Shown here: in pieces, positions 1 to 8,268 of the stretch
Numbering within the stretch: the stretch's first letter is position 1
Layout of the letters: each line of letters starts with the position of its first letter
Assembly: GCA_017399225.1 (NCBI GenBank)
Contig: JAFQEB010000122.1
Span: forward strand, 1 to 64,000
Length of the DNA: 64,000 nucleotides
Source: Clostridia bacterium
GTDB taxonomy: Bacteria; Bacillota_A; Clostridia; Christensenellales; Aristaeellaceae
Direction of reading: 5' to 3'
Notes under the pieces: model-generated
Database searches by the model: none
What the model saw: only the letters and a program-made list of their open reading frames with translations
What the model was told of the DNA's origin: nothing
Program-made: the position numbers and the translations under genes

Positions 1-1
1 C

Positions 2-1315
2 TTCACCGCCATGCGTGCCCGCGGCACCCAGGCCACCGATATTGCCGTGCTGGTCGTTGCGGCTGACGACTCCGTCATGCCCCAGACCGTTGAGTCCATC
101 AACCATGCCAAGGCGGCGGAAGTGCCGCTGATCGTGGCGATCAACAAGATGGATAAGCCCACCGCCAACCCCGATCGCGTCAAGCAGGATCTGACCAACT
201 ACGGCCTGGTCTGCGAAGACTGGGGCGGCGACACCATCTGCGTGCCTGTGTCCGCTCATACCGGTCAGGGCGTGGATGAGCTGCTGGAAATGGTGCTGCT
301 CCAGGCCGAAACCATGGAGCTGCGCGCCAACCCCAACCGTCTGGGCCGCGGCGTTATCGTCGAGGCGAAGCTGGACAAGGCCCGTGGCCCCCTGGCCACC
401 GTGCTGCTGCAGAACGGTACCCTGCACGTGGGCGACAACATCGTCGCCGGCATGGCCTCCGGCCGCGTGCGCGCCCTGATCAACGACAAGGGCGAGAAGG
501 TCAAGGAAGCCGGCCCCTCCATGCCGGTTGAGATCATGGGCTTCGACGAGGTGCCCTCCGCGGGCGACGAGATGATCGCTGTTGGTGACGATCACCTGTC
601 CCGCCAGGTCGCCGAGGAGCGCAAGGCCAAGCTGAAGGCCAGCCGTGAGGCTTCCATGGCCAAGATGTCCATGGAGAACCTGTTCTCCAATCTGGAGGCC
701 GGCAAGCAGACCACCCTGAACCTGATCATCAAGGCAGACGTGCAGGGCTCTGTCGAGGCCGTCAAGCAGGCCATGGAGAAGCTCTCCAACGACGAGGTGC
801 GCGTCCGCGTGCTGCACAGCGCCGCCGGTGCTGTCACCAAGGACGACGTCAACCTGGCCAGCGCCTTCAACGCCATCATTATCGGCTTCAACATCCGTCC
901 CGACGCCTCCGCCCGCGAGACTGCCGAGCGCGAGAAGGTGGACGTCCGCCTGTACACCGTCATCTACAAGGCCATCGAGGACATGGAGCTGGCCATGAAG
1001 GGCCTGCTCGCCCCCGAGTTCAAGGAGGTCATCCTGGGCCATGCCGAGGTGCGCGCGGTTATGAAGATCACCGGCGCGGGCATCATTGCCGGTTCCTACG
1101 TCACCGACGGCAAGATGCAGCGTAACGCTCAGGTTCGCCTGCTGCGCGACAACGTGGTCGTGCACGAGGGCAAGCTGAGCAGCCTGAAGCACTACAAGGA
1201 AGACGTCAAGGAGATGAAGGAAGGCTTCGAGTGCGGTATGTCCCTCGAGGGTCACAACGACATCAAGGAAGGCGACATCATCGAGTGCTTTATTATGGAG
1301 GAAATCCCCCGGTAA
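2..1315 (+). CDS. infB: Translation initiation factor IF-2, C-terminal part (cut by window start)
   Basis: GTPase that brings initiator tRNA to the ribosome. The frame is open from base 2 and its first residues (FTAMRARG) are those that follow the DTPGH motif in the family, so the P-loop half lies outside the window. Visible are the NKMD guanine-specificity motif (about residues 48-51), SAHTG at the G5 position (about 84), the domain II barrel, a charged helical linker, domain III beginning at ADVQGSVEA (about 245) and the C2 initiator-tRNA-binding barrel ending in EEIPR. The stop codon is followed by 558 bp of hairpin repeats before rbfA, although the two genes usually sit close together. 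Identification is certain; only the N-terminus is missing. Confidence 0.98.
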   Translation, partial: FTAMRARGTQATDIAVLVVAADDSVMPQTVESINHAKAAEVPLIVAINKMDKPTANPDRVKQDLTNYGLVCEDWGGDTICVPVSAHTGQGVDELLEMVLLQAETMELRANPNRLGRGVIVEAKLDKARGPLATVLLQNGTLHVGDNIVAGMASGRVRALINDKGEKVKEAGPSMPVEIMGFDEVPSAGDEMIAVGDDHLSRQVAEERKAKLKASREASMAKMSMENLFSNLEAGKQTTLNLIIKADVQGSVEAVKQAMEKLSNDEVRVRVLHSAAGAVTKDDVNLASAFNAIIIGFNIRPDASARETAEREKVDVRLYTVIYKAIEDMELAMKGLLAPEFKEVILGHAEVRAVMKITGAGIIAGSYVTDGKMQRNAQVRLLRDNVVVHEGKLSSLKHYKEDVKEMKEGFECGMSLEGHNDIKEGDIIECFIMEEIPR

Positions 1316-1873
1316 GGGGCCCTGCCCCTTACATCCCCGCTCAAGGGGATATATCCCCTTTAGAATCCTCTGACCTGGGGCGCTGCCCCAGACCCCGGCA
1401 GGGCTCTGCCCTGCACCCGCGAAGGGTCTTCGTTCCAACATCGCTTGCCGCTTTGCCTGCGGCAACTCCCCACTGGGGAGGCGCGACTGCACGATGCCCT
1501 TCTCGACTCCCATTTCGCGATTGAGTTGAGCTCCTTCGGTTGAGGCTGTGCGCGCGGGTGCGTTGGGGGAACGGGAGAATCAAATAGACACAAGGCAGGG
1601 GAGGGCCACGTTAACCGTGCCTTCCCCTTGCTTGTTGAAGTGGGTTTCGCGTCTGCGGACGCGAGGCGGGGGCTTTTCGATCGCCCTCGCCACCCCTTCG
1701 GGTGCCATCCGCTCTGCTTGCCGCAATAGCAAGCCCCATGCGCGCACAGCCAGAGGGAAGCCGCGCAACCAAATCGCAAAAAAGGGATTCTTAAGGGCGT
1801 AACGCCCTTAAGCAGGGTCCAGGGGCAGAGCCCCTGGCAGGATCCAGGGACGGAGTCCCTGGGAAGGAGAAAC
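1316..1873. repeat. Intergenic block of tandem hairpin repeats (family A)
   Basis: 558 bp between infB and rbfA with no credible gene. It holds a series of short perfect palindromes with 3-4 base loops, for example CTGGGGC-gct-GCCCCAG near 1376-1392, GGCAGGGC-tct-GCCCTGC near 1397-1415, and CCAGGGGC-aga-GCCCCTGG then CCAGGGA-cgga-TCCCTGG near 1818-1861. The last hairpin ends directly before the rbfA ribosome-binding site. Small frames here are open only because the repeats are GC-rich. Confidence 0.75.
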
Positions 1874-2251
1874 ATGAGCTATAACCGTATTGACCGTATT
1901 TCCGAGGAAGTCCGCCGGGAGGTGGATCGCATCATTCGCGAGGATCTGAACGATCCACGCATTTCCGGCACGTTCTCCGTCACCCATGCTGACGTGACCC
2001 GTGATCTGCGCCATGCGAAGATCTATGTGTCCGTGCTGGAGGACGACAAGCGCGAAGGGATGCTGGCGGCGCTGAAGAAGGCTTCGGGCTTTATCCGCCG
2101 CGAGCTGGGCCGGAACATCATCATCCGCTACAGCCCCGAGCTGACCTTTGTCAGCGATGAGAACATCGCCTATGGCGTACACATTGCGAAAGTCCTGGCC
2201 GACGCCCAGAAAACGGAGGGTGTTACCAATGAGGAAAATGAGACCCCTTGA
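1874..2251 (+). CDS. rbfA: Ribosome-binding factor A
   Basis: 30S subunit maturation factor of KH-like fold, needed for 16S rRNA 5'-end processing. At 125 residues it has the family length. It opens with MSYNRIDRISEEVRREV and contains the typical VTHADVTRDLRHAKIYVSVL stretch (about residues 35-54). The ATG follows GGGAAGGAG with good spacing. It lies between infB and the DHH phosphoesterase, the usual Firmicutes order, and its last 23 bases overlap the next gene. Function rests on family membership and context. Confidence 0.96.
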   Translation: MSYNRIDRISEEVRREVDRIIREDLNDPRISGTFSVTHADVTRDLRHAKIYVSVLEDDKREGMLAALKKASGFIRRELGRNIIIRYSPELTFVSDENIAYGVHIAKVLADAQKTEGVTNEENETP

Positions 2252-3215
2252 GCCCGTCCTTGAAGCCATCCGCTCAGCCAAGAGCATTGCGCTTCTGTGC
2301 CATGTGAGCCCTGACGGCGATACCATCGGCAGCGCCATGGCATTGCGCCAGGGCCTTTTGCAGTTGGGCCGGCCCATCACCATGTTCTGCCAGGATCCCG
2401 TGCCGGAGTATCTGACCTTCCTGCCGGGGGCCGAGGGCTTCCGCCTGCCGGAAAACGTGGCGGAGGGCGAAATGTTCGACCTGCTGCTGTGCGTGGACGT
2501 CTCCGATGAAAAACGTATGGGCACCTGCGCGCCCCTCTTTGCGCGGGCAAAGCATACCGCGCAGATCGACCACCATGACACCAACACGGACTTCTGTGAG
2601 GTGAACTGTGTGGATGGTGCGGCGCCTGCCTGTGCGTTGGTTGCCTATGAGCTGCTTCAGCGGCTGGGCTGCACCATCACGCCGGAGATCGCTCTGTGCC
2701 TGGCGGTCGCCCTGAGCACGGATACCGGGCATCTGGCGTATGCCAGCACCACCCCGGAGGCCTATCGCGTGATGGGTGAGCTGGTGGAGGCGGGCGCGCC
2801 CATGGCGGAGGCGTATCGTCGCTTGTACCGTGAGCGGCCGCCGCGTCAGGTGGCGCTGCTGGCCCGGGCGCTGGAGAGCCTCAGGTTTTACCATGACGGA
2901 CAGATCACCTCCATCATGCTGACGCAGAAGGACTTTGCCGATTGCGGCGCCCGGAGCGAGGATGCGGAGATCATTGTCAATTACGGTCTGGACGTCAAGG
3001 GCGTGCGCATGTGCGTCTTTGCCCGGGAGGCAAAGCGCGGCGGCGTGAAGCTGAGCCTGCGGGCGGTCGAGCCCCATAAGGTGAGCGGCGTGGCCCAGTG
3101 CTTCGGCGGCGGCGGACATGCCCAGGCCTCCGGTGCAACGGTGCAGCTGACGCTGGAGGAAGCGGTGCGCCAGGTGGTCGCAAGAATGGAAGAGGAACTG
3201 GAGAAAACCGAATGA
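2229..3215 (+). CDS. nrnA: DHH/DHHA1 phosphoesterase, NrnA-type oligoribonuclease/pAp phosphatase
   Basis: Predicted Mn-dependent exonuclease that degrades short RNA oligomers and dephosphorylates pAp. I chose the ATG at 2229 because GGAGGG lies 8 bp before it; the longer frame starts inside rbfA with no ribosome-binding site. The 328-residue protein shows HVSPDGD (about 25-31), CVDVSD (about 88-93), the DHH triad (about 114-116) and the C-terminal DHHA1 glycine motif GGGGHAQASG (about 294-303). It overlaps rbfA by 23 bp, and its stop overlaps the truB start as ATGA, implying translational coupling. Family identity is clear; which substrate dominates in the cell is inference. Confidence 0.93.
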   Translation: MRKMRPLEPVLEAIRSAKSIALLCHVSPDGDTIGSAMALRQGLLQLGRPITMFCQDPVPEYLTFLPGAEGFRLPENVAEGEMFDLLLCVDVSDEKRMGTCAPLFARAKHTAQIDHHDTNTDFCEVNCVDGAAPACALVAYELLQRLGCTITPEIALCLAVALSTDTGHLAYASTTPEAYRVMGELVEAGAPMAEAYRRLYRERPPRQVALLARALESLRFYHDGQITSIMLTQKDFADCGARSEDAEIIVNYGLDVKGVRMCVFAREAKRGGVKLSLRAVEPHKVSGVAQCFGGGGHAQASGATVQLTLEEAVRQVVARMEEELEKTE

Positions 3216-4147
3216 ACGGATTTCTGAACATTCTCAAGCCCCCGGGAATGACCAGCGCGGCGGTGGTCGCGGTGGTGAAGCGCCTGACGGGCGAGAAGCG
3301 CGTGGGCCATGCCGGCACCCTCGATCCCGAGGCGGCGGGCGTGCTGCCGATCATGATCGGCCGGGCCGCGCGGCTGTTCGATTATCTGGTGGACAAGGAA
3401 AAGGCCTATGTGGCTGAGTGCGCCTTCGGCTGCGCGACCGACACCCAGGACGCCACCGGCGTTGTGATCGCTGAAGGACAGGAATACCCTGACCTCGCGG
3501 CGGTGCGGGCTGCGGCAGATCAGCTGGAGGGCGACATCTGGCAGCGCCCCAGCATGTACAGCGCCATCAAGCAGGATGGCGTGCCCATGTACGAGCGGGC
3601 CCGCCGGGGCGAAAGCGTCGAGGTGCCCCTGCGCCAGGTGCATGTGGAGAGCATCATCGTGCATGGAGAGGCGCCCAACCACGGCGTGCTGATGACCGTC
3701 AAGTGCGGGCGCGGTACCTATATCCGCTCCATCTGCGATGACTTGGGCAAGCTCGCCGGCTGCCCGGCGCACATGCGCTTCCTGCTGCGCAGCCAGAGCG
3801 GCGTGTTCACCCTGGACACGGCCATGACCGTGGAGGAAGCGGAGGCTCACAGGGCTGCCGGTACGCTGGCGGAGAACCTCCTGCCGTTGGACTGGCCCAT
3901 CCGCCATCTGCTGCGGGCGGATATACCGGCCTTCCTGCAAAAGCAGGTGGTCAACGGCGTGAAGCTGCCGGTGGACAAGGTCGCTGCGGCCAAAGCTGCC
4001 GCCGAAGGCCAGCCGGTGCGTATCTATCTGCACGACCAGTTCTGGGGCATTGCCGCCCGGGAAGGGGACTGGCTCGTCTGGAAGTGCCAGACGCCCCCGG
4101 ACGCGCCCATCAACAACAAGGAGGGCTGCCATGAAGATCGTGCGTGA
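3212..4147 (+). CDS. truB: tRNA pseudouridine(55) synthase
   Basis: Makes pseudouridine 55 in the T-loop of tRNAs. The 311-residue protein begins MNGFLNILKPPGMTS, has the catalytic Asp in GHAGTLDPEAAG (Asp about 38), KAYVAEC (about 66-72), and the later RGTYIRSICDDLG motif typical of TruB. A C-terminal PUA-like region of about 80 residues follows. The ATG at 3212 overlaps the nrnA stop by 4 bp, and its own end overlaps ribF by 17 bp. This tight packing with rbfA, nrnA and ribF is the conserved Firmicutes arrangement. Confidence 0.97.
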   Translation: MNGFLNILKPPGMTSAAVVAVVKRLTGEKRVGHAGTLDPEAAGVLPIMIGRAARLFDYLVDKEKAYVAECAFGCATDTQDATGVVIAEGQEYPDLAAVRAAADQLEGDIWQRPSMYSAIKQDGVPMYERARRGESVEVPLRQVHVESIIVHGEAPNHGVLMTVKCGRGTYIRSICDDLGKLAGCPAHMRFLLRSQSGVFTLDTAMTVEEAEAHRAAGTLAENLLPLDWPIRHLLRADIPAFLQKQVVNGVKLPVDKVAAAKAAAEGQPVRIYLHDQFWGIAAREGDWLVWKCQTPPDAPINNKEGCHEDRA

Positions 4148-5051
4148 TCCCAGCCGACTGCCGCCCTGCGTGCTGGTGCTGGGGATGTTCGACGGCGTGC
4201 ACCGCGGGCATCAGGCCCTGCTGATGCGCGGCGGCGAGCTGGCACAGGAGATGGCGTTCCCGCTGTCGGTGTGCTGCTTTGAGCCGCATCCGCTGCGGGT
4301 ACTCAAGCCCGAGATCGCCCCGCCCCTGCTGACGACGCTGCCGGAAAAGGCGCGGGTCATGCAGTCCTTCGGCGTGGATAACCTGTGCATCACCCGTTTT
4401 GACCGCGCCCGGGCGGATCAGGAGCCGGAGGCCTTCATGGCCGAGCTGGTGGAGATTTACGCGCCGGTGGTGGTGGTCTGCGGGTTCAATTTCACCTTTG
4501 GCCGGGGCGGCGCCGGCAACGGCAAGCTGCTGCGGGAATATGGCCGCAAGCACGGCTTCCGCACGGTGATCGTGCCGGAGGTCATCATCGAGGGCGAGAC
4601 GGTCAGCTCCACGCGCATCCGGCGGCTGCTGGCGGCGGGTGACGTTCCCTCGGTCAACCGGCTGCTGGGCCACGCCTTCACCCTGAGCGGCAAGGTCGAA
4701 AGCGGCAAGCAGCTGGGGCGCACGATGGGATTCCCCACGGCGAACGTCAGCATCACCAAGGGCAAGGCCCTGCCGGCCTTCGGTGTGTACGACTGCTGGC
4801 TGGAGACCGGCGACGGCGCGTACCACCCGGCGGTGGTCAATGTGGGCCGGCATCCGACGCTCCCGGAGGGCAGCGTGACGGTGGAGGCCCATGTGCTGGA
4901 CGGCCAGATGGAGCTGTACGGACAGCATGTGCGTCTGTCCTTCCTGCGGCATCAGCGGGCGGAAACCCGCTTTGACAGCAAGGAGGCCCTGCAGGCGCAG
5001 ATCGCCCGGGATGTGGAGGATGCAAGGGTGTACTTCGCATCGCTGCAGTAA
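4131..5051 (+). CDS. ribF: Bifunctional riboflavin kinase / FMN adenylyltransferase
   Basis: Converts riboflavin to FMN and then FAD. The 306-residue protein has the N-terminal nucleotidyltransferase domain with GMFDGVHRGH (HxGH-like site, about 18-27) and STRIRRLL (about 160-168). The C-terminal flavokinase domain shows GRTMGFPTANV (about 200) and VVNVGRHPT. The ATG at 4131 follows AAGGAGGG within the truB end. It is the last gene of the operon and is followed by a 14-bp perfect inverted repeat. No FMN riboswitch is visible, as expected for a gene read from the upstream operon. Confidence 0.96.
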   Translation: MKIVRDPSRLPPCVLVLGMFDGVHRGHQALLMRGGELAQEMAFPLSVCCFEPHPLRVLKPEIAPPLLTTLPEKARVMQSFGVDNLCITRFDRARADQEPEAFMAELVEIYAPVVVVCGFNFTFGRGGAGNGKLLREYGRKHGFRTVIVPEVIIEGETVSSTRIRRLLAAGDVPSVNRLLGHAFTLSGKVESGKQLGRTMGFPTANVSITKGKALPAFGVYDCWLETGDGAYHPAVVNVGRHPTLPEGSVTVEAHVLDGQMELYGQHVRLSFLRHQRAETRFDSKEALQAQIARDVEDARVYFASLQ

Positions 5052-5062
5052 ATGAATAGCAA

Positions 5063-5096
5063 CAGCCCGCTGCATCGCATCTGATGCAGCGGGCTG
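5063..5096 (+). terminator. Perfect 14-bp hairpin after ribF, likely terminator
   Basis: Arms at 5063-5076 and 5083-5096 pair perfectly around a 6-base loop. There is no clear T-run on the plus strand, so termination strength is uncertain; it sits between convergent genes and may serve both. Confidence 0.6.
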
Positions 5097-5175
5097 CTTG
5101 CGTGGGGGTGGGTAACGGGATGAATTTATGTGCGGGGGCGTGAATTGTGAGGATTTGCACGCGTATTCCTGTGTA

Positions 5176-5194
5176 GGGGCGGCTATCAGCCGCC
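5176..5194. repeat. Short GC-rich palindromic repeat (family D)
   Basis: GGCGGCT-atc-AGCCGCC at 5178-5194, preceded by GTAGG, just outside the stop codon of the minus-strand membrane protein. It resembles small dispersed palindromes common in Clostridia intergenic DNA. Confidence 0.45.
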
Positions 5195-5200
5195 TGGCGC

Positions 5201-5722
5201 TTATCTGCGCACAGGCTCTTCAGCCTGCGTAGCCTCCACAGCTGCATCGCTCTGACTGGCCTTACGTCTCCTCCGCAGCAGAACAACGGTCACGCAAAAG
5301 AGTACATCCAGTCCCAGGGTGATGGTCAGCTGCCGGGGCAGCAGGGCTTGCCGGAGTGCCTCGGACATGGCCAGGGTCAGGTAGACCGTGCCGTCCGGGC
5401 CGGTCATGGCGAGGATGTCGTGATAGCTGCGGTTGCGACGCTGGGGGCGGTAAGCGGCGATGAGGTCATATTCCTGCCCCCAGGCGGATTCGTCCAGCAA
5501 CACATCATAGCGGTTCAGCCGAATCAGATGAAAGCTGCGCAGATCGCCAAAGTCCAGGTAGATGTAGTACTCGTCCGCCGTGGCGGATTCCAGCGTCCGG
5601 GTCATGGCCTCGCCGGAGTCCTCCGTGACGGGCAGCAGCGCATGGCGGGACAGAAAGAGAGAAAACAGGACGATCAGCAGGCAGAGGAGCCAGGTGGGGA
5701 GGCGATGGCTAAGTGTTTTCAC
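5201..5722 (-). CDS. Small two-pass membrane protein of unknown function
   Basis: Not recognised. The 173-residue product has one membrane helix near the N-terminus (WLLCLLIVLFSLFLS, about 11-25), an extracytoplasmic stretch of about 100 residues rich in Tyr and Asp, and a second helix near the C-terminus (LDVLFCVTVVLL) followed by RRRRK, the expected inner positive patch. I chose the GTG start at 5722 because it overlaps the stop of the upstream ArsC-family gene as GTGA, typical of coupling; there is no in-frame ATG upstream that avoids a long overlap. Third gene of the recO transcript. Confidence 0.7.
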   Translation of the reverse strand: MKTLSHRLPTWLLCLLIVLFSLFLSRHALLPVTEDSGEAMTRTLESATADEYYIYLDFGDLRSFHLIRLNRYDVLLDESAWGQEYDLIAAYRPQRRNRSYHDILAMTGPDGTVYLTLAMSEALRQALLPRQLTITLGLDVLFCVTVVLLRRRRKASQSDAAVEATQAEEPVRR

Positions 5723-6069
5723 AGCAGCGCCTCCGCCCATTCGGCGGACTTGAAGCCCACCAGCACCTGATCCTCCGTGACCAGGATGGGCCGCTTGATC
5801 AGCATCCCGTCGGAGGCCAGGAGGGACAGCTGATCGTCCTCGGACATGGCGGCGAGCTTGTCCTTCAGGCCGTATTCGGCGTAGAGCTTGCCTGAGGTGT
5901 TGAAGAAGCGCTTCAGCGGCAGACCGCTGCGGCGGTACCAGGCGGTCAGCTCCTCCAGGGAGGGCTTTTCGTCCCGGATGTGGCGGGCGGTGTAGGGGAG
6001 GTTCTGCTCGTCCAGCCACTTTTTGGCCTTCTGGCAGGTGATGCAGCCGGGATACCAGTTGAACAGCAT
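5719..6069 (-). CDS. ArsC/Spx-family thioredoxin-fold protein
   Basis: 116-residue member of the arsenate reductase/Spx fold family. It starts MLFNWYPGCITCQKAKKWL with a CxxC redox pair (about residues 9 and 12) in the position used by Spx, MgsR and YffB. It continues with RHIRDEKPSLEEL, LKRFFNTSG, and LIKRPILVTEDQVLVGF near the C-terminus, the usual family ending. The ATG at 6069 follows AAAGGAGTG; 14 bp separate it from recO. Without the downstream Spx RNA-polymerase-contact residues being checked, I cannot tell a transcription regulator from a reductase, so I give the family only. Confidence 0.88.
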   Translation of the reverse strand: MLFNWYPGCITCQKAKKWLDEQNLPYTARHIRDEKPSLEELTAWYRRSGLPLKRFFNTSGKLYAEYGLKDKLAAMSEDDQLSLLASDGMLIKRPILVTEDQVLVGFKSAEWAEALL

Positions 6070-6083
6070 GGGGGTCACTCCTT

Positions 6084-6812
6084 TCAATCGCGGGGCAGCA
6101 TGGCGGCGGCTTTGACGGGTTTGTCCAGCCGCGATTCCACATAGTTTCGCAGCAGGGTGAAGGGGGCGATCATCTCCGGGGAATCCACCCAGGCGGCGGA
6201 GCCCTGCGTGAGCATGGTGCGCATCCAACGGACCTGGGCGGCGGAGACGGGCGCGTGGAGTTTATTGTGGCAGTCGTAGCAGACCAGGCCGCCCTCGAGG
6301 TGGTCGAACCAGGTGGATTCGGCGTCGGTGAGACGCTTCTGGCAGTGGATGCAGTGCTGCAAGCGGGGCCGGAAGCCCTCGCAGTCGCTCAGGTGCAGCA
6401 GGAAGCCGGCCACCAGCGGCCGCCAGGGCTGGTCAGTAAATGTAAGGCGGGAAAGCGTGTGCAGCAGGAGCATGAACAGCTCCTGGGCCGGGACGCCGGG
6501 CTGGATGAAGCCCTCGGTGACGTTCAGCAGGTAGGTTCCCACGGCGAGCCGGTCAAAATCCGCCCGAAGGGGATAAAAGGTCTCGATCATCTGGGCGGAA
6601 ATGACGGTGAGGTGCGCGCCCTTCTGGTACAATTCGAAATCCCCCAGGGCGAAGAGCTCACTGGCGTTGAGGATGGGGGAACGGGGCTTGCGGCACCCCC
6701 GGGCAAGGGCCTCGATGCGTCCCTGGGTCGGGCTGAAGAGGGTCAGCATGCGGTCATTGTCGCGGTAGTTGGCATAGCGCAGCACGATGGCCGTGCGCTC
6801 AGTCTGGCGCAT
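6084..6812 (-). CDS. recO: DNA repair protein RecO
   Basis: Recombination mediator that anneals single strands and helps RecR load RecA in the RecF pathway. The 242-residue protein begins MRQTERTAIVLRYANYRDNDRML, the typical N-terminal OB-fold opening (residue R-Y-R contact region), followed by FSPTQGRIEALARGCRKP. The C-terminal helical domain carries two CxxC pairs (CIHC and CYDC, roughly residues 150-180) for a structural zinc. The ATG at 6812 has AAGGAGG upstream; the longer frame lacks a site. It heads a three-gene minus-strand unit. Confidence 0.95.
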   Translation of the reverse strand: MRQTERTAIVLRYANYRDNDRMLTLFSPTQGRIEALARGCRKPRSPILNASELFALGDFELYQKGAHLTVISAQMIETFYPLRADFDRLAVGTYLLNVTEGFIQPGVPAQELFMLLLHTLSRLTFTDQPWRPLVAGFLLHLSDCEGFRPRLQHCIHCQKRLTDAESTWFDHLEGGLVCYDCHNKLHAPVSAAQVRWMRTMLTQGSAAWVDSPEMIAPFTLLRNYVESRLDKPVKAAAMLPRD

Positions 6813-6846
6813 GGGAACCCCTCCTTCCGTCCGGTGTGATGATACC

Positions 6847-6875
6847 ATGATACAGAAAAAGCCGCGCCCGGTCAA
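6847..6875 (-). promoter_or_regulatory. Sigma-A-type promoter for recO, -35 inside a terminator loop
   Basis: On the minus strand TTGACC (6875-6870), 17-bp spacer, TATCAT (6852-6847), ending 35 bp before the recO start codon. The -35 lies in the loop of the hairpin at 6858-6890. Confidence 0.7.
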
Positions 6876-6890
6876 GGGGAACGCGGCTTT
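6858..6890 (-). terminator. Rho-independent terminator of the glycosidase-like gene
   Basis: Nine-bp GC-rich stem (6858-6866 with 6882-6890); on the minus strand the stem runs into TTTTT. It ends transcription from the upstream minus-strand gene at 7108-8046. Confidence 0.75.
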
Positions 6891-6913
6891 CTTTCACGCG
6901 GAAGCAGCTGCAG

Positions 6914-7039
6914 CCGAAGGCGCCCAGCCGGATCGCGCGAATGGGAGTCCAGAAAACAGAAACGCATGATGAACAACGTCCACGCGGAACCGAATGAAAC
7001 CGAAGGTGCTCAGCCCAATCGCGCGAATGGGAGTCCAGA
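6914..7039. repeat. Imperfect 40-bp direct repeat
   Basis: Bases 6914-6953 and 7000-7039 match at about 36 of 40 positions, sharing CGCGCGAATGGGAGTCCAGA exactly. The two copies are offset by 86 bp and lie between recO and the next minus-strand gene. Confidence 0.7.
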
Positions 7040-7107
7040 GGGATGAAATCCCTCTGGCAGGGTGCAGGGATGGAATCCCTGCCGGGGTCAAGGGGCAGAG
7101 CCCCTTG
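7035..7107. repeat. Three hairpins of repeat family A
   Basis: CCAGAGGGAT-gaa-ATCCCTCTGG, GCAGGGAT-gga-ATCCCTGC and AAGGGGC-aga-GCCCCTT in a row, same architecture as the blocks at 1316-1873, 19915-20104 and 30825-31053. It abuts the stop codon at 7108. Confidence 0.75.
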
Positions 7108-8046
7108 TCAGTCGGGGATCAGGGTGCAGAAATAGATGCAGTCGCCGATCTCGCGGCGCTTGGGGTTGGAGGGGGAGTTGATCTTCTCGCCGTTCAGCAC
7201 GATGGTGGAGGAGGAGCCACCGTCCAGGTTGTAGGCGTTGTCAAGGCCAAAGGCTGCGCAGAGCTTGGCCATCTGGGCCAGGGAGAAGCCCTGGTCAGAG
7301 AAGTCCGTGCTTTCGGGGCCTTCACAGCTGAGGATCAGGTACTCCAGCGGGCCCACCTGGCCGATCACCATGCGCTGAGCCTTGATCCAGGGGCCGTTGT
7401 TCTCGTTGTTGGTGAAGCTCTCAAGGGGCTGCCCGTTGTCATCCATCAGGTTGGGGCCGAACCAGTAGGTGTGCAGCACGGTACCGCCGGCGGCTACATA
7501 CTCATCCCAGGCTTTCTGGCTGGTGGGGCGCAGATAGTGGAAATCGCCCTGCTCGTCGATGATCAGCAGCTCGCGCAGGCTGTTGGGATTGAAGCGCAGC
7601 TTGCGGCCGTTGCGGTAGGAAATGCCGCTGTCGTGATGGTTGAAGAAGTCGCCGTTGATGGCCAGCACAGCATTGTTGCGCTTGGCCATCTGCTCCACGC
7701 GGGTGATCTGCTTGGAGGGGTACTTGCCGGCCAGCGCCGTGCGGAACTGGGTGGGGTCGGTCAGCTTCACGCGAACTGCCATGACAGCCGTCACGCCGTC
7801 CGCCTGGGTCTCGACCTGCTCGATATCGTCCGTCCAGTAGCTCATTTCGACCTTGACGGACAGGGTCTCGTCCTCGTAGCCGCTGTTGTCGGGCAGATAG
7901 GCGTCAGGGTTGGGGGCATAGGGCGCGGGCGCAGGCTGATTGCCCTCCAGCCAGTTCTCAATGGGGGCATAAGCGGTTTCTGCCGCGCAGGGCAGGGCCA
8001 GCGTCAGGGCCAGCAGCAGCGTCATCAGACGGATCAGGTGCTTCAT
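7108..8046 (-). CDS. Exported phosphodiester glycosidase (NAGPA-domain) family protein
   Basis: 312-residue secreted protein. A signal peptide of about 22 residues (MKHLIRLMTLLLALTLALPCAAE) is followed by a proline-rich linker and a C-terminal domain with the family signatures AINGDFF (about 175), GPESTDFSDQGFSL, YNLDGGSSSTIVLNG (about 275) and REIGDCIYF at the end. These mark the phosphodiester alpha-N-acetylglucosaminidase domain, found in enzymes that remove sugar from phosphodiester-linked glycans such as wall polymers; the substrate here is unknown. The ATG at 8046 has only a weak GAGAGG 13 bp upstream. The Cys before the signal-peptide end does not form a lipobox. It is monocistronic with its own promoter. 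Confidence 0.88.
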   Translation of the reverse strand: MKHLIRLMTLLLALTLALPCAAETAYAPIENWLEGNQPAPAPYAPNPDAYLPDNSGYEDETLSVKVEMSYWTDDIEQVETQADGVTAVMAVRVKLTDPTQFRTALAGKYPSKQITRVEQMAKRNNAVLAINGDFFNHHDSGISYRNGRKLRFNPNSLRELLIIDEQGDFHYLRPTSQKAWDEYVAAGGTVLHTYWFGPNLMDDNGQPLESFTNNENNGPWIKAQRMVIGQVGPLEYLILSCEGPESTDFSDQGFSLAQMAKLCAAFGLDNAYNLDGGSSSTIVLNGEKINSPSNPKRREIGDCIYFCTLIPD

Positions 8047-8103
8047 GGTCAGGTGCAGTCCTCTCTGTGTGTCGTTGGGGTGTCGGTTCTGTGACCAAAC
8101 AGC

Positions 8104-8132
8104 AGTATACCACAAAACGCCAGGGCTTGCAA
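8104..8132 (-). promoter_or_regulatory. Sigma-A-type promoter of the phosphodiester glycosidase gene
   Basis: Minus strand TTGCAA (8132-8127), 17-bp spacer, TATACT (8109-8104), 57 bp before the start codon. Confidence 0.7.
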
Positions 8133-8182
8133 GGCGTGTGAGGGCCTCTTTCCTCTTTGGGGAAAAGTTTTACAAAGAAATA

Positions 8183-8235
8183 TGCAAAGTGGGCTTGACA
8201 TATTTTGCAAAGCGTACTATACTAAATATGCAAAG
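8183..8235 (+). promoter_or_regulatory. Three direct operator-like repeats spaced 23 bp
   Basis: TGCAAAG occurs at 8183-8189, 8206-8212 and 8229-8235, exactly 23 bp apart. The first is upstream of the -35, the second lies in the promoter spacer and the third just after the -10. A related inverted TTGCATTTTG follows at about 8242. The layout suits autorepression by the HTH protein encoded next. Confidence 0.65.
8195..8223 (+). promoter_or_regulatory. Near-consensus promoter of the HTH regulator operon
   Basis: TTGACA (8195-8200), 17-bp spacer, TATACT (8218-8223), 45 bp before the start codon. Confidence 0.85.
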
Positions 8236-8268
8236 TCGACATTGCATTTTGGAAACGGAGCGGATAGC

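Noticed and set aside
1231..1802. Small overlapping frames after infB
   Set aside because: They run through hairpin repeats, lack ribosome-binding sites and have no similarity to known proteins by eye.
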